From contig JAGWSB010000009.1 of NCBI GenBank assembly GCA_028876375.1, positions 1 to 43,051 of the forward strand: a stretch of DNA of 43,051 nt, given 5' to 3'. Source of the stretch: Chloroflexota bacterium. GTDB taxonomy: Bacteria > Chloroflexota > Limnocylindria > P2-11E. This document shows positions 31,854 to 39,203 of this stretch, piece by piece. Made by a program: the position numbers and the translations under genes. A model generated the notes under the pieces. That model was given only the letters and a program-made list of their open reading frames with translations, was not told where the DNA came from and ran no database searches. Numbering within the stretch: the stretch's first letter is position 1; every line of letters starts with the position of its first letter.

Positions 31854-32009
31854 TTAGAAAGGTGTCGGAGGTGCGCCCTCACCTTCGCGCAGGAGGCCAA
31901 GGAAGAGGTGCTCCGGGCAGATGCGGTCATGGTCGAGGCGCTTCGCCTCGTCCTGCGCGAGCGCGAGCACCCTCTTCGCGCGATCGTTGAAGCGATCGAA
32001 GGGACCCAC
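31854..32009 (-). CDS. 51-residue Clp N-domain fragment (mini-ORF)
   Basis: Too short for usual gene calls but clear: GTG 32009, with GGGAG 6 bases upstream, opens a 51-residue reading frame ending in TAA at 31854. It reads [19 protein letters not shown], then [17 protein letters not shown], the first repeat of the ClpA/ClpC N-terminal domain (compare FERFTDRARRV...[13 protein letters not shown]). The second repeat and the ATPase domains are missing; past GEGAPPTPF the similarity ends. It is either a decayed clpC fragment or a half-domain peptide that could still be translated. Divergent from the MOSC gene. Confidence 0.6.
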   Translation of the reverse strand: MGPFDRFNDRAKRVLALAQDEAKRLDHDRICPEHLFLGLLREGEGAPPTPF

Positions 32010-32066
32010 TGCTGTCTCCCGGAGCACACCCTAGTACGCGTGGGAAGCGGCCAGCGATCACGTCAT

Positions 32067-32072
32067 TACGCT
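32067..32072 (+). promoter_or_regulatory. -10 hexamer of the MOSC gene
   Basis: TACGCT, 8 bases before GTG 32081; no Shine-Dalgarno between them. Confidence 0.4.
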
Positions 32073-32080
32073 TACCTCAC

Positions 32081-32602
32081 GTGGGCACTGCGTCGGAGGG
32101 ACCGCTCCCGGCCGGCAGGGTGGAGCACATCCACGTCGTCGACCGGCAAGGCGCGCCGATGCGCTCGCTCCCGCAGGTCCTTGCCGTTGCGGGGGTCGGC
32201 CTCGAGGGCGACCGGTACGCGACGGGCCGCGGCTACTACTCGAACGATCCGGAGCCGGGGCGTGAGATCACGTTGATCGAGATCGAGGTGCTCGAGGCCC
32301 TTGCGAGCGAGCACGACCTCCACCTCGCGCCCGCCGAGAGCCGCCGGAACATCACGACCCGCGGGATCCGCCTGGATCCGCTCGTCGGGCGACGCTTCCT
32401 CGTGGGAGAGGTCTTGTGCGAGGGGAAGCGCCTCTGTGAGCCGTGCGAGCATCTGGCGGAGCTCACTGGCAAAGCCGTGGTCAAGCCCCTCGTGCATCGT
32501 GGCGGCCTGCGCGCGGCGATCGTCGAGGGCGGGATCATCCGGGTCGGCGATGCCGTGCGTCGGGTCGCAGTGTCCGCGCCGGATGAGCGTCCCGCTTCTT
32601 GA
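32081..32602 (+). CDS. MOSC domain protein
   Basis: A 173-residue single-domain MOSC protein (molybdenum cofactor sulfurase C-terminal fold). GVGLEGDRYATGRGYYS, REITLIEIEVLEAL, ESRRNITTRGI and RLCEPCEHLAEL with VHRGGLRA and GGIIRVGD are the conserved blocks; the cysteine of LCEPCEHL is the position proposed to carry sulfur. Such proteins sit with molybdenum-cofactor or sulfur-carrier enzymes, but no partner is next to this one. GTG start at 32081, probably leaderless. Confidence 0.92.
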   Translation: MGTASEGPLPAGRVEHIHVVDRQGAPMRSLPQVLAVAGVGLEGDRYATGRGYYSNDPEPGREITLIEIEVLEALASEHDLHLAPAESRRNITTRGIRLDPLVGRRFLVGEVLCEGKRLCEPCEHLAELTGKAVVKPLVHRGGLRAAIVEGGIIRVGDAVRRVAVSAPDERPAS

Positions 32603-32736
32603 CTCCACGTTCTCGCCCTCGGCCAGCCTTCCGGGCGGCGGACCGCGTCAGGTGCCGGGGTCTTGAGTGCCGTCCAGTGCGCGCCGCCGTCGGCCGTCTC
32701 ATTGCACGGCGCCGGCGCGACGGTCACGCTGGCGCG

Positions 32737-32742
32737 TAGGAT
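32737..32742 (+). promoter_or_regulatory. -10 hexamer of the CPBP protease gene
   Basis: TAGGAT, 7 bases before ATG 32750; supports that ATG over the in-frame start at 32663. Confidence 0.5.
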
Positions 32743-32749
32743 CTGGCGA

Positions 32750-33523
32750 ATGAGCGTCGCGCCCACCGTCGACGATCACGCGCGGCCCTATCCGTGGCGA
32801 CAGTTCGCGATCCTCGCCGTCGCGGGCTGGCTCGGTGCGCTCGCGGTCATCCCGTACGAGCTCGCGCTCCTTCCGGGCGCCCCGCACGCGCCGCCCCTCG
32901 CGCTGCTCGTCCTCAGCGGCGCGCTCAACGGGGCGGTCGAGATGGCCGTCGCGGCTGGCGTCGGACTGCTCGCCGCGCGCGCCGTCGGTCTGCGTGCCCC
33001 CGTGTCCGAGGCGCTCGCGTCGGGCGGCGACGTCGGCGCGGCCGTGCGTGGGCTCCGACCGTGGCTCGCCGCGGCGCTCGGCGGCGGCGCGAGCCTGCTC
33101 ATCGTCGCGCTCGACGCGACCGTGTTCCGCAGCGTCGGTCGCGCGATGGCGGCGAACGGCGTCCCCACCCCCGCCCGCGCCGTGGGGCTCCTCGCCTCGT
33201 TCGAGGGCGGTATCACCGAAGAGATCCTGCTGCGGCTCCTCGTCATGTCCGTCCTCGTGTGGCTCCTCACGCGCATCTGGCGCCCCACCGCGGCCGTCTT
33301 CTGGGCGGCGAACATCGCAGCGGCCGTCTTGTTCGGGCTCGGTCACCTGCCCGCGACGGCCGCGCTCGTCGCCATCACGCCGTTCGTCGTCACGCGGGCG
33401 GTCGTGCTCAACGGCGTCCTCGGCGTCGTCGCGGGCTGGCTGTACTGGCGACGCGGGCTCGAGTCGGCCATGATCGCGCACTTCACCGGCGACCTCGTGC
33501 TCCACGTCGTCCTCGGCGGCTGA
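32750..33523 (+). CDS. CPBP-family intramembrane glutamic endopeptidase
   Basis: A 257-residue membrane protein of the Abi/CAAX protease family with about seven helices. The first motif is E157-E158-xxx-R162 (TEEILLR), the second FGLGHL with His199, and the third AHFTGDLVLH around His244. These residues form the active site within the membrane. Roles in bacteria include peptide maturation and bacteriocin self-immunity; nothing here decides. ATG 32750 is chosen over 32663 because the protein fits the family from there and a -10 hexamer stands 7 bases upstream. Confidence 0.88.
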   Translation: MSVAPTVDDHARPYPWRQFAILAVAGWLGALAVIPYELALLPGAPHAPPLALLVLSGALNGAVEMAVAAGVGLLAARAVGLRAPVSEALASGGDVGAAVRGLRPWLAAALGGGASLLIVALDATVFRSVGRAMAANGVPTPARAVGLLASFEGGITEEILLRLLVMSVLVWLLTRIWRPTAAVFWAANIAAAVLFGLGHLPATAALVAITPFVVTRAVVLNGVLGVVAGWLYWRRGLESAMIAHFTGDLVLHVVLGG

Positions 33524-33559
33524 GTCCGCTCGTCCGCGGCGGCAGCGGGACCGCCCGGC

Positions 33560-34003
33560 CTATCCGACCAGAGCCTCGATCTCGTCCAGGTGCTCGCGGC
33601 GATGGTCGGCGCGGACGAGCGTGATCACGTTCGCCGCGACGATGCGCTCGACCCACTCGTCCGGGAGTGCCGCGACGAGTGCGTCCACGCGGTCGGCGAT
33701 CTCGACGGCGAGGTTCGCCGCCGCGCGCGGAGGGATCGCCAGGAGCATCGACTTGACCGCGTCGTTGATCCACTCGACGTCCACGGGATCCTCCGGGAGC
33801 GGCACCACACCTCTGCTCCGCCAGCGCTCGATGAGGACGCCGATGCGCTCGTCCCAGAAGGCGGCGTGCGCGAGCACCGACGCCACCGTCCAGCCGGCGG
33901 GCATCGACCGGGCGAGGTCGGCGTCGCTGCATCGCCCGACGAGCGCCCGCAGCCGCGCGCGCTGCTCGTCGTTCCGCGCGATGTAGTCGCGGTCGATGGG
34001 CAC
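33560..34003 (-). CDS. DinB/YfiT-like four-helix protein
   Basis: A 147-residue protein. MPAGWTVASVLAHAAFWDERI (about 34-54) has the first metal-type histidine of DinB-fold proteins and RADHRREHLDEIEAL near the end the last histidines. Members are metal-binding, often thiol-dependent enzymes or of unknown function. The GTG at 34003 has no Shine-Dalgarno, but TAGCGT is 7 bases upstream. It shares the pattern of the broken DinB gene at 40665 (GGWTVSALLAHLAWWDR), so the two look like paralogues. Confidence 0.85.
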   Translation of the reverse strand: MPIDRDYIARNDEQRARLRALVGRCSDADLARSMPAGWTVASVLAHAAFWDERIGVLIERWRSRGVVPLPEDPVDVEWINDAVKSMLLAIPPRAAANLAVEIADRVDALVAALPDEWVERIVAANVITLVRADHRREHLDEIEALVG

Positions 34004-34010
34004 GACCGCG

Positions 34011-34016
34011 ACGCTA
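34011..34016 (-). promoter_or_regulatory. -10 hexamer of the DinB gene at 33560
   Basis: TAGCGT on the minus strand, 7 bases before GTG 34003; no Shine-Dalgarno. Confidence 0.45.
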
Positions 34017-34193
34017 GCAGGACCGCCGCGAGCCGGCGTCGGAGGGCGGACCGCCGGGCCTCAGCGCGCGGGCTCCTCGGGCACGGCTGGTGCCGACGCG
34101 AGGCGACGCGCGAGCGGCCGTAGCGGCGGACGGTACGAGTTAGACACCCGCAACTCGGACGACACGCCGCCGCTCGAAGGGGAGGATCACGGC

Positions 34194-35858
34194 GTGATCA
34201 CGGAGGATGACGAGCCGGGATCCGCCCCAAGCAAGTCAGAGCGGTGGCCCCTTCTATCACGGCTCTCCCTCGCCGCCATAGCGATCGTCGCCGCCGTGCT
34301 TCTTTCCGTCGCGGCGGCGAACGCCATCGACCACCAGCGCTCACGATCGGCCCCGGCCGCCGCGACGCTCCCGTCGACACCGACGGCGTCACCGCAGTGG
34401 CAGGACCAGCTCATCGCCGACGTCCGGCGGGCGTCCGGCCTCGGCTTCACTCCACTCCTCACCACGTACGCTCCGGGTAGCGTCGACGCCGCCGTCACGT
34501 CGGTCGACGCCTGCGGTTCGGGCGCGGCGAAGTGCCTCCAGTACGACCTCTTCTCCGCGCTGAAGTACGAGCCCGTCCTCCGCGTCCTCGAGGGACCCGC
34601 CGGCTGTTGCCTCGACGGCGTGCGTCCGAACGCGCGAAGGGACATCGAGATCCGTCCCGGCGTGTCCGGTGAGTACGAGCCCGTCGACGCCGCCTTCGGC
34701 GGCCCGATCCTGTGGTGGGTCGAGAACGAGGGGCACGGCGCGACCTACGTCGCGATCGACAGCTCCACGCTGAGCGAGGAAGAGCTGATCCGGGTCGCGA
34801 ATTCGATGCGCCCGCTGCCGCCCGTCGGGGCCGCCGCACCGACCGCGCCCCCGGCCCCGCTCCGCGTCGTCCAACGGCCGGTGCCACGTCCCTCTCCCCT
34901 CGCCGATCCGGTCGTCATCAACGCGGTCCCCGCGGCCGGGGCGATCGCCATCGCGTACGACGGGGCGACGCGCACGTACGACGGGCGGGCGGGCACGCTC
35001 GGGTACCGTCCTCCGGCGCGGGCGCCGACCGAGCATCCCGCGCCCGTCGGATCGACCGTCGCGGTCGAGCGCCTGGTGCCGACCGCTCCGGCGAGCCGCT
35101 TCCTCGTCGCGAAGGAGCTCGCCGTTCGCGACGGAGGCGTCGAGCGCGTCGTCTACCGCGCGCCCGGGTCCGGCTTCTACTGGTCGGGGTGGTCGCCCGA
35201 CGGCCGATACGTCGCACTGTGGGAGATCGACCAGTTCAGCAGCGCGGATCTCGACGGCCGGCCGCTCGTCGTCGTCGACGTCCGGACCGGCCAGCGGACC
35301 GACCTCGGCAGGACGCTGCTGAACGGCACGACCGCGTGGACGGCGCCGCACACGCTCGCCTACGTCGCGGGCGCCTCGCGCGTCGTCTGGGAGCACAAGA
35401 CACTGCGCCTGTGGACCTCGGAGCACGGCATCACGGACGTAACGCCGGCGAGCGTCGCCGCCTTCGCTCCCGTCTGGTCATCGGACGGCCGCCGCCTCTA
35501 CTTCATCGCGGGGCCGCCGGGCGGATGGGACCCTCTGTCGGCGGCCAACGGCAGAGGCGTGGGCGATCGCCGTATCGACGTGTACGACGCAGCGACGGGG
35601 GCGGTGCGCGCCCTGCCGCACGCGCCCGGCTACGTCGAGGAGGGCGTACGCCCGTCGCGCGACGGCTCGCGGCTCCTCGTGCTCCGACGGCGGATCGTCC
35701 ACAGCGCCGATCTCGCGTCCACCCGTCCGGAGGACCTCGAGGTCTGGCTCACCGAGGCCGATGGGCGGAACGGGACGCCCCTGGTCGGCTTCCCTGGCTA
35801 CGGCCTCGGCTACTACGGCTACTACACCGGCCCGAGCGAGTGGACCTGGAGCGAGTGA
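34194..35858 (+). CDS. Membrane-anchored protein with a TolB-like beta-propeller
   Basis: A 554-residue protein: short acidic N-terminus, one membrane helix (about 20-44), a domain of about 200 residues with a small cysteine set (DACGSGAAKC and AGCCLDG), a Pro-rich linker (about 205-240), and a C-terminal propeller-like region with GWSPDGRYVALWEID, VWSSDGRRLYFIAG and SRDGSRLLVL turns. The last residues are Tyr/Gly-rich. GTG 34194 is chosen because AAGGGGAGG (34177-34185) lies 8 bases upstream; extension further left gives Arg/Gly-rich noise. The function is unknown; it would face the outside and bind a ligand or wall partner. Confidence 0.78.
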   Translation: MITEDDEPGSAPSKSERWPLLSRLSLAAIAIVAAVLLSVAAANAIDHQRSRSAPAAATLPSTPTASPQWQDQLIADVRRASGLGFTPLLTTYAPGSVDAAVTSVDACGSGAAKCLQYDLFSALKYEPVLRVLEGPAGCCLDGVRPNARRDIEIRPGVSGEYEPVDAAFGGPILWWVENEGHGATYVAIDSSTLSEEELIRVANSMRPLPPVGAAAPTAPPAPLRVVQRPVPRPSPLADPVVINAVPAAGAIAIAYDGATRTYDGRAGTLGYRPPARAPTEHPAPVGSTVAVERLVPTAPASRFLVAKELAVRDGGVERVVYRAPGSGFYWSGWSPDGRYVALWEIDQFSSADLDGRPLVVVDVRTGQRTDLGRTLLNGTTAWTAPHTLAYVAGASRVVWEHKTLRLWTSEHGITDVTPASVAAFAPVWSSDGRRLYFIAGPPGGWDPLSAANGRGVGDRRIDVYDAATGAVRALPHAPGYVEEGVRPSRDGSRLLVLRRRIVHSADLASTRPEDLEVWLTEADGRNGTPLVGFPGYGLGYYGYYTGPSEWTWSE

Positions 35859-35983
35859 GGTCGAACGCGCGCAGCGGGCGGTCGCTCGGTCGCTCAGCAT
35901 GCCCGGCCGGTCGAACCCTCCCTAACGCGCCTCCGGGCTCGCCGCACGGCAGCGAACGCCCGACGTCGTGACTCTTGCAGGTG

Positions 35984-36145
35984 ATGGCGTCGATGGCCCG
36001 CACGGTGGATCGGACGCGCACGTCGGACCAGTGGGAGCGGCTTTACGTCTCGCTCCGCCCGCACCTCACGCGTGCGCTCGTCGCGGCGTCCTATTACGTG
36101 ACCGGAGGAGCGGTCGGGAACGCGACGGGTGCGCCGCCTCCGTGA
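35984..36145 (+). pseudogene. Possible N-terminal remnant of an ECF sigma factor
   Basis: A 53-residue reading frame from ATG 35984 (second ATG at 35993) to TGA 36143-36145. It contains SDQWERLYVSLRPHLTRALV, which looks like the first helix of sigma region 2 in ECF factors (W..LY..LRP.L.RAL). After AASYYVTGG it turns to Gly/Ala/Pro and stops, with no region 2.4 or region 4. It is read by eye and short, so this could be a chance likeness. Confidence 0.33.
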
Positions 36146-36171
36146 GAGGACGTGCTCGGTCTGCTCGCATC

Positions 36172-36177
36172 TAGTCT
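36172..36177 (+). promoter_or_regulatory. -10 hexamer of the DinB gene at 36187
   Basis: TAGTCT, 9 bases before GTG 36187; no Shine-Dalgarno. Confidence 0.35.
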
Positions 36178-36186
36178 TGCCCTGCC

Positions 36187-36714
36187 GTGGTCACACAGCG
36201 CTCGCGAGAGATCTGCACTCGGCTGGAGTCGCGCGTGTCCGCGCTCGAGGCGATCCTCACGCCTCTCACGGAGGACCAGTGGCATCTTCGGTGCGAAGGT
36301 GAAGGATGGTCGGTGGGGCTCGTCGGCTGCCACGTCGGGCTCGGTCTTCGGCGTCAGGCGCGGTGGATCGAGCGCGCCCTCGCGGGGGGCGTTGCGCACG
36401 ACTTCAGCTGGGAGCGGACGCACGCGCTGAACGCTCTTGTGAAGCGCCGCGCTCTGCGGCTCGATCCCGACGAGGTCCTCCGTTCGCTGCGCGACGGCCT
36501 CGAGCGCTGGCGACGACTGCTCGAGGCGCTGACGGAAGCGGACCTCTCGCGCATCGCGTTCCGGATGGGACCGAACGAGCGGAGCGTGGACTGGGTCGCG
36601 GGCGCGCTCGCGGTCCGCCACGTCGACGAGCACACCCGGAGCATCCGTACCGCGCTCGGTGACGCCGCTGCGGAGGCGCCTCCCCGCGAGCAGCGGAACG
36701 CCGAGAAGCGCTGA
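36187..36714 (+). CDS. DinB-superfamily protein
   Basis: A 175-residue helical protein. GEGWSVGLVGCHVGLGLRRQ (about 39-58) and AVRHVDEHTRSIR near the C-terminus place histidines as in DinB/maleylpyruvate-isomerase-like proteins. ERSVDWVAGALAVRHVDEH is the usual last helix. The function is not known. The GTG at 36187 has no Shine-Dalgarno. It differs enough from the other two DinB genes nearby to be a separate subfamily. Confidence 0.75.
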   Translation: MVTQRSREICTRLESRVSALEAILTPLTEDQWHLRCEGEGWSVGLVGCHVGLGLRRQARWIERALAGGVAHDFSWERTHALNALVKRRALRLDPDEVLRSLRDGLERWRRLLEALTEADLSRIAFRMGPNERSVDWVAGALAVRHVDEHTRSIRTALGDAAAEAPPREQRNAEKR

Positions 36715-36775
36715 CTCGGATCGGTTCCGCGAGTGGGCGAGGCGGATCGCCGAGTGGATCCGCGACGCGCGGGCG

Positions 36776-37420
36776 TCAGACGATCTCGGTGTGCTCTCCG
36801 TTCACGACGATCGCTTGGCCGTCGCGCAGTGTCCGGTGCTCGACCCCCTGCGAGCGGTAGTGCTCCGCAAGGCGCTCGCACGCCTCCGTCTCGGGATGGT
36901 CGGGCGAGCCATAGTGCGGGACGACCGCGAAGGGAATGAGGCCGAGCCCGTCCCATCGTGCCGGGACGCTGTAAAGGCGCTGCACCTCGCCGGGCTCGTC
37001 GGCGAGCTCGAGGCCACGGAGGCTCGGGCCGAGGACACACACGCCTGCGCTGTAGCCGCCGTAGGCGAGCGCGTCGTGCTCAAGGAGCGTGACGAGGGCG
37101 GCGTCGGCCCCGCTCTCAGCGAGCGCGTGTCGGAGGAGGAACGTGTTGCCGCCGCGCGTCCACACGAGCGCGGCGTCGGCGAGCGCCGCGGCGGCGGCGG
37201 CAGGACGCCCGAAGCAGGCGCGTAGGTCGAGCTCGCGAGGCTCGAGCCCAAGCGCCTGGAGGGCGACGAGCTCGCGCTCGACGCCCTGGGCACGGTCGTC
37301 CGGCGTGTAGCCGTCGCACGCGTTCGAAATGACGAGGGCGGCCCGTCCGGGGCGGGGAAGGAGCTCGAGCAGCCGCTCGGGATGATCGCCCATGCGGAAC
37401 GACGACAGGTACAGCCGCAC
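36776..37420 (-). CDS. Peptidase E-like serine peptidase (S51)
   Basis: A 214-residue protein of the peptidase E / cyanophycinase family. The nucleophile is Ser124 in YGGYSAGVCVLG; VWTRGGNTFLLRHAL (about 86-100) is the conserved loop before it and AVVPHYGSPDHPE holds the family histidine region. Peptidase E cuts dipeptides with N-terminal Asp. The GTG at 37420 has no Shine-Dalgarno; TAGACA 7 bases upstream is a near match to the -10 pattern but lacks the last T. Convergent with the DinB gene. Confidence 0.88.
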   Translation of the reverse strand: MRLYLSSFRMGDHPERLLELLPRPGRAALVISNACDGYTPDDRAQGVERELVALQALGLEPRELDLRACFGRPAAAAAALADAALVWTRGGNTFLLRHALAESGADAALVTLLEHDALAYGGYSAGVCVLGPSLRGLELADEPGEVQRLYSVPARWDGLGLIPFAVVPHYGSPDHPETEACERLAEHYRSQGVEHRTLRDGQAIVVNGEHTEIV

Positions 37421-37535
37421 GTCGCGCTGTCTACCACAGACCGATGCCGCCGGGGCCCGGTGGCTCTAGCTGCGCGCGGATAAGGTGCCGACGTTCCCTC
37501 TCGTGCCGTGAGGCCTTCAGCACGGGAGCCGCATC

Positions 37536-37568
37536 CTCCCGAGAGTAAGATGTAGCTCCCAGAGTAAG
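37536..37568 (+). repeat. 13-bp direct repeat in front of the AbrB antitoxin
   Basis: CTCCC-G-AGAGTAAG (37536-37549) and CTCCC-AGAGTAAG (37556-37568) are direct copies differing by one inserted base, about 20 bases apart. The first contains TAAGAT (37546-37551), a possible -10; the second runs into the Shine-Dalgarno AAGGAGG (37566-37572). Placement suits an operator for self-repression by the AbrB-type protein. Confidence 0.5.
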
Positions 37569-37579
37569 GAGGATCCTGG

Positions 37580-37843
37580 ATGGTAAGAGCACGCCTTAGC
37601 AGCAAGGGACAGCTCACGATCCCAGTCGAGATCCGCGAGCGCTACGGGCTCGCGACGGGGGACGAGGTCGAGTTCGTCCTCGAGGAGAAGGGCGCGTACC
37701 TCCTGCCGCTCAAGAGACGGTCGCTGCTCGATCTCTACGGCGCCCTGCCGGCGACGAGGCCGTGGCCCGGAATGCAGCGAGCCCGTCGGATCGCAGGGAC
37801 CAAGAGGGGTCAGGAGCTGGAGCGCAAGCTGAGGCGCCGGTGA
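37580..37843 (+). CDS. AbrB/MazE/SpoVT-type antitoxin
   Basis: An 87-residue swapped-hairpin DNA-binding protein. ARLSSKGQLTIPVEIRERYGLATGDEVEFVLEE (quoted in pieces: SSKGQLTIPVEIR and GLATGDEVEFVLEE) is the classic AbrB/MazE fold. The C-terminal 40 basic residues probably wrap the toxin. AAGGAGG stands 7 bases before the ATG, the strongest ribosome site in this part. Its TGA overlaps the toxin GTG as GTGA (37840-37843). It should repress the pair through the repeat upstream. Confidence 0.9.
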   Translation: MVRARLSSKGQLTIPVEIRERYGLATGDEVEFVLEEKGAYLLPLKRRSLLDLYGALPATRPWPGMQRARRIAGTKRGQELERKLRRR

Positions 37844-38247
37844 CCGACGTCTGGCTCGACGCCAACGTCGTGCTCCGGTACCTGACGCGCGAGCCACCGG
37901 CTCTCGCGGCCGCGGCGCGACGGCTCATCGCCCGCGCCGCCGACGGCGAGATCCGGCTGCGGCTGACGCACGTCACGATCGCGGAGATCGTCTGGGTCCT
38001 CGGCTCCTTCTACGAGCGCCGGCCTGTCGAGATCGCCGACGCCCTTCGCGGCTTCGCCCTCGCGGACGGCGTCTCCATCGATGACACGGACACCGTGGTC
38101 GACGCGCTACGGCTGATGTCCGACGCCAACGTCGACTTCGCGGACGCGTACGTCGCGGTCGCCGCTCGGCGCGCCGAGGCGCCGGTGGCCTCGTTCGACG
38201 CTGACTTCCGCCAGCTCGGCGTCGAGCTTCTCCATATCAAGGGCTGA
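37840..38247 (+). CDS. PIN-domain toxin (VapC-like ribonuclease)
   Basis: A 135-residue PIN protein. The acidic active site is D7 (VWLDANVVLRYL), E49 (VTIAEIVWVL), D102 (NVDFADAYVAVAA) and D120 (ASFDADFRQLG), all in place, so it should be an active metal-dependent RNase. GTG 37840 overlaps the antitoxin stop; starting further upstream would run through the antitoxin gene. Together they form a type II toxin-antitoxin module with an AbrB-type antitoxin, as in many VapBC loci. Confidence 0.92.
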   Translation: MTDVWLDANVVLRYLTREPPALAAAARRLIARAADGEIRLRLTHVTIAEIVWVLGSFYERRPVEIADALRGFALADGVSIDDTDTVVDALRLMSDANVDFADAYVAVAARRAEAPVASFDADFRQLGVELLHIKG

Positions 38248-38333
38248 CCGCCGAGCCGTCTCGCTCCGCGCTGCGACGGGTCGTCTCGCGCGCGTGATAC
38301 AACGGACGCGCACCGCGAGGTGACGATACACAT

Positions 38334-38384
38334 GGAGGCCGGACGATGAGCGGGAACAGACGACGCGCCGCCGGCCTCCGCTAG
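38334..38384 (+). other. Severed 5' end of the RIO kinase gene with a 9-bp inverted repeat
   Basis: GGAGG (38334-38338) is 7 bases before ATG 38346, which opens 12 codons (MSGNRRRAAGLR) ending in TAG at 38382-38384. This frame is the same as that of the RIO kinase: beyond the amber codon it continues RHLPSTL into the kinase with no other stop. GGAGGCCGG (38334-38342) and CCGGCCTCC (38371-38379) are exact complements, so the ribosome site can pair with the end of the mini-ORF. Either a nonsense change in the true gene start, a sequence error, or a leader peptide. Confidence 0.5.
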
Positions 38385-38408
38385 AGGCACCTCCCCAGCA
38401 CCCTCTGC

Positions 38409-39149
38409 GTGCCCGAGCGCGTCCCCCGGACCGCTCGCGTCCCCCTCGGGAGACGTATGGACGAGCACCTGGGCATCCTCAAGACGGGCAAGGAGAGCGA
38501 CGTCCACCTCATCGCGCGCCACGGCGCGAGCGGAACGACGCTGCTCGCCGAGAAGCGCTTCCGGCCGCGCGACCGCCGCGGCTTCACCAACGACTGGACG
38601 TATACCGGCGTGTGGGGAGAGGGCACGCGGCGCGAGTTCCGCGCGATGCGCCGGAAGACGCGATTCGGCAGACAGGCGATCCACGCCGTCTGGGTGGCGC
38701 ACGAGTGGGAGGAGCTCGTCCGTCTCCACGCCGCGGGGGCGACCGTCCCCGAGCCGGTCGAGCCGATCGACGACGGCTACCGCATGGCCTTCATCGGCAA
38801 AGGCATCCGCGCGGCGCCGCGCCTCGTCGACGTCGACCTCGACCGCGCGACGGCGGAGCGCGTGTGGAACGTCCTCCTCGGCGAGGTCGCGGTGTTCCTC
38901 GCCGCGGAGCGCGTCCACGGAGACCTCTCCGCGTACAACGTGCTCTGGTGGCGTGAGCGTCCCGTCGTCATCGACCTCTCGCAGACCGTCGACGTCGTGA
39001 CGCACCCCGCGGCTCTCGACCTGCTGCGCCGCGACGTCACCGCGCTGGCGGCGTACTTCCGGCGGCGAGGGGTGGACGCGGACATCGACCGAGCGCTGCG
39101 CGGCCTCGGCGCCGACGACGTGCGCTTCGCGCGTCAGTGGCGCCGATAG
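38409..39149 (+). CDS. RIO1-family serine kinase
   Basis: A 246-residue kinase from GTG 38409. The ATP loop is ILKTGKESDVHLI (23-35), K49 in LLAEKRF binds ATP, the catalytic VHGDLSAYNVLW has D172 and N177, and VIDLSQTVD has metal-binding D189. This is the RIO1 layout, common in archaea and eukaryotes for ribosome maturation and scattered in bacteria, where roles are unknown. The GTG has no Shine-Dalgarno. The likely original start is ATG 38346, in frame but cut off by an amber codon at 38382, so this gene may be expressed poorly or by re-initiation here or at ATG 38457. Confidence 0.85.
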   Translation: MPERVPRTARVPLGRRMDEHLGILKTGKESDVHLIARHGASGTTLLAEKRFRPRDRRGFTNDWTYTGVWGEGTRREFRAMRRKTRFGRQAIHAVWVAHEWEELVRLHAAGATVPEPVEPIDDGYRMAFIGKGIRAAPRLVDVDLDRATAERVWNVLLGEVAVFLAAERVHGDLSAYNVLWWRERPVVIDLSQTVDVVTHPAALDLLRRDVTALAAYFRRRGVDADIDRALRGLGADDVRFARQWRR

Positions 39150-39203
39150 CGCTCGACCCGATGCCGGAGGGATGCGGGGCACGGATCTCGTCCTCGTGAC
39201 CGC

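Larger units (their letters stand above)
35859..36186. other. Gap of 328 bases between genes
   Basis: No intact gene is seen. The left part (35859-35983) shows nothing recognisable. The middle holds the possible sigma-factor remnant at 35984-36145, and the right end the -10 hexamer of the DinB gene at 36187. Confidence 0.5.
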
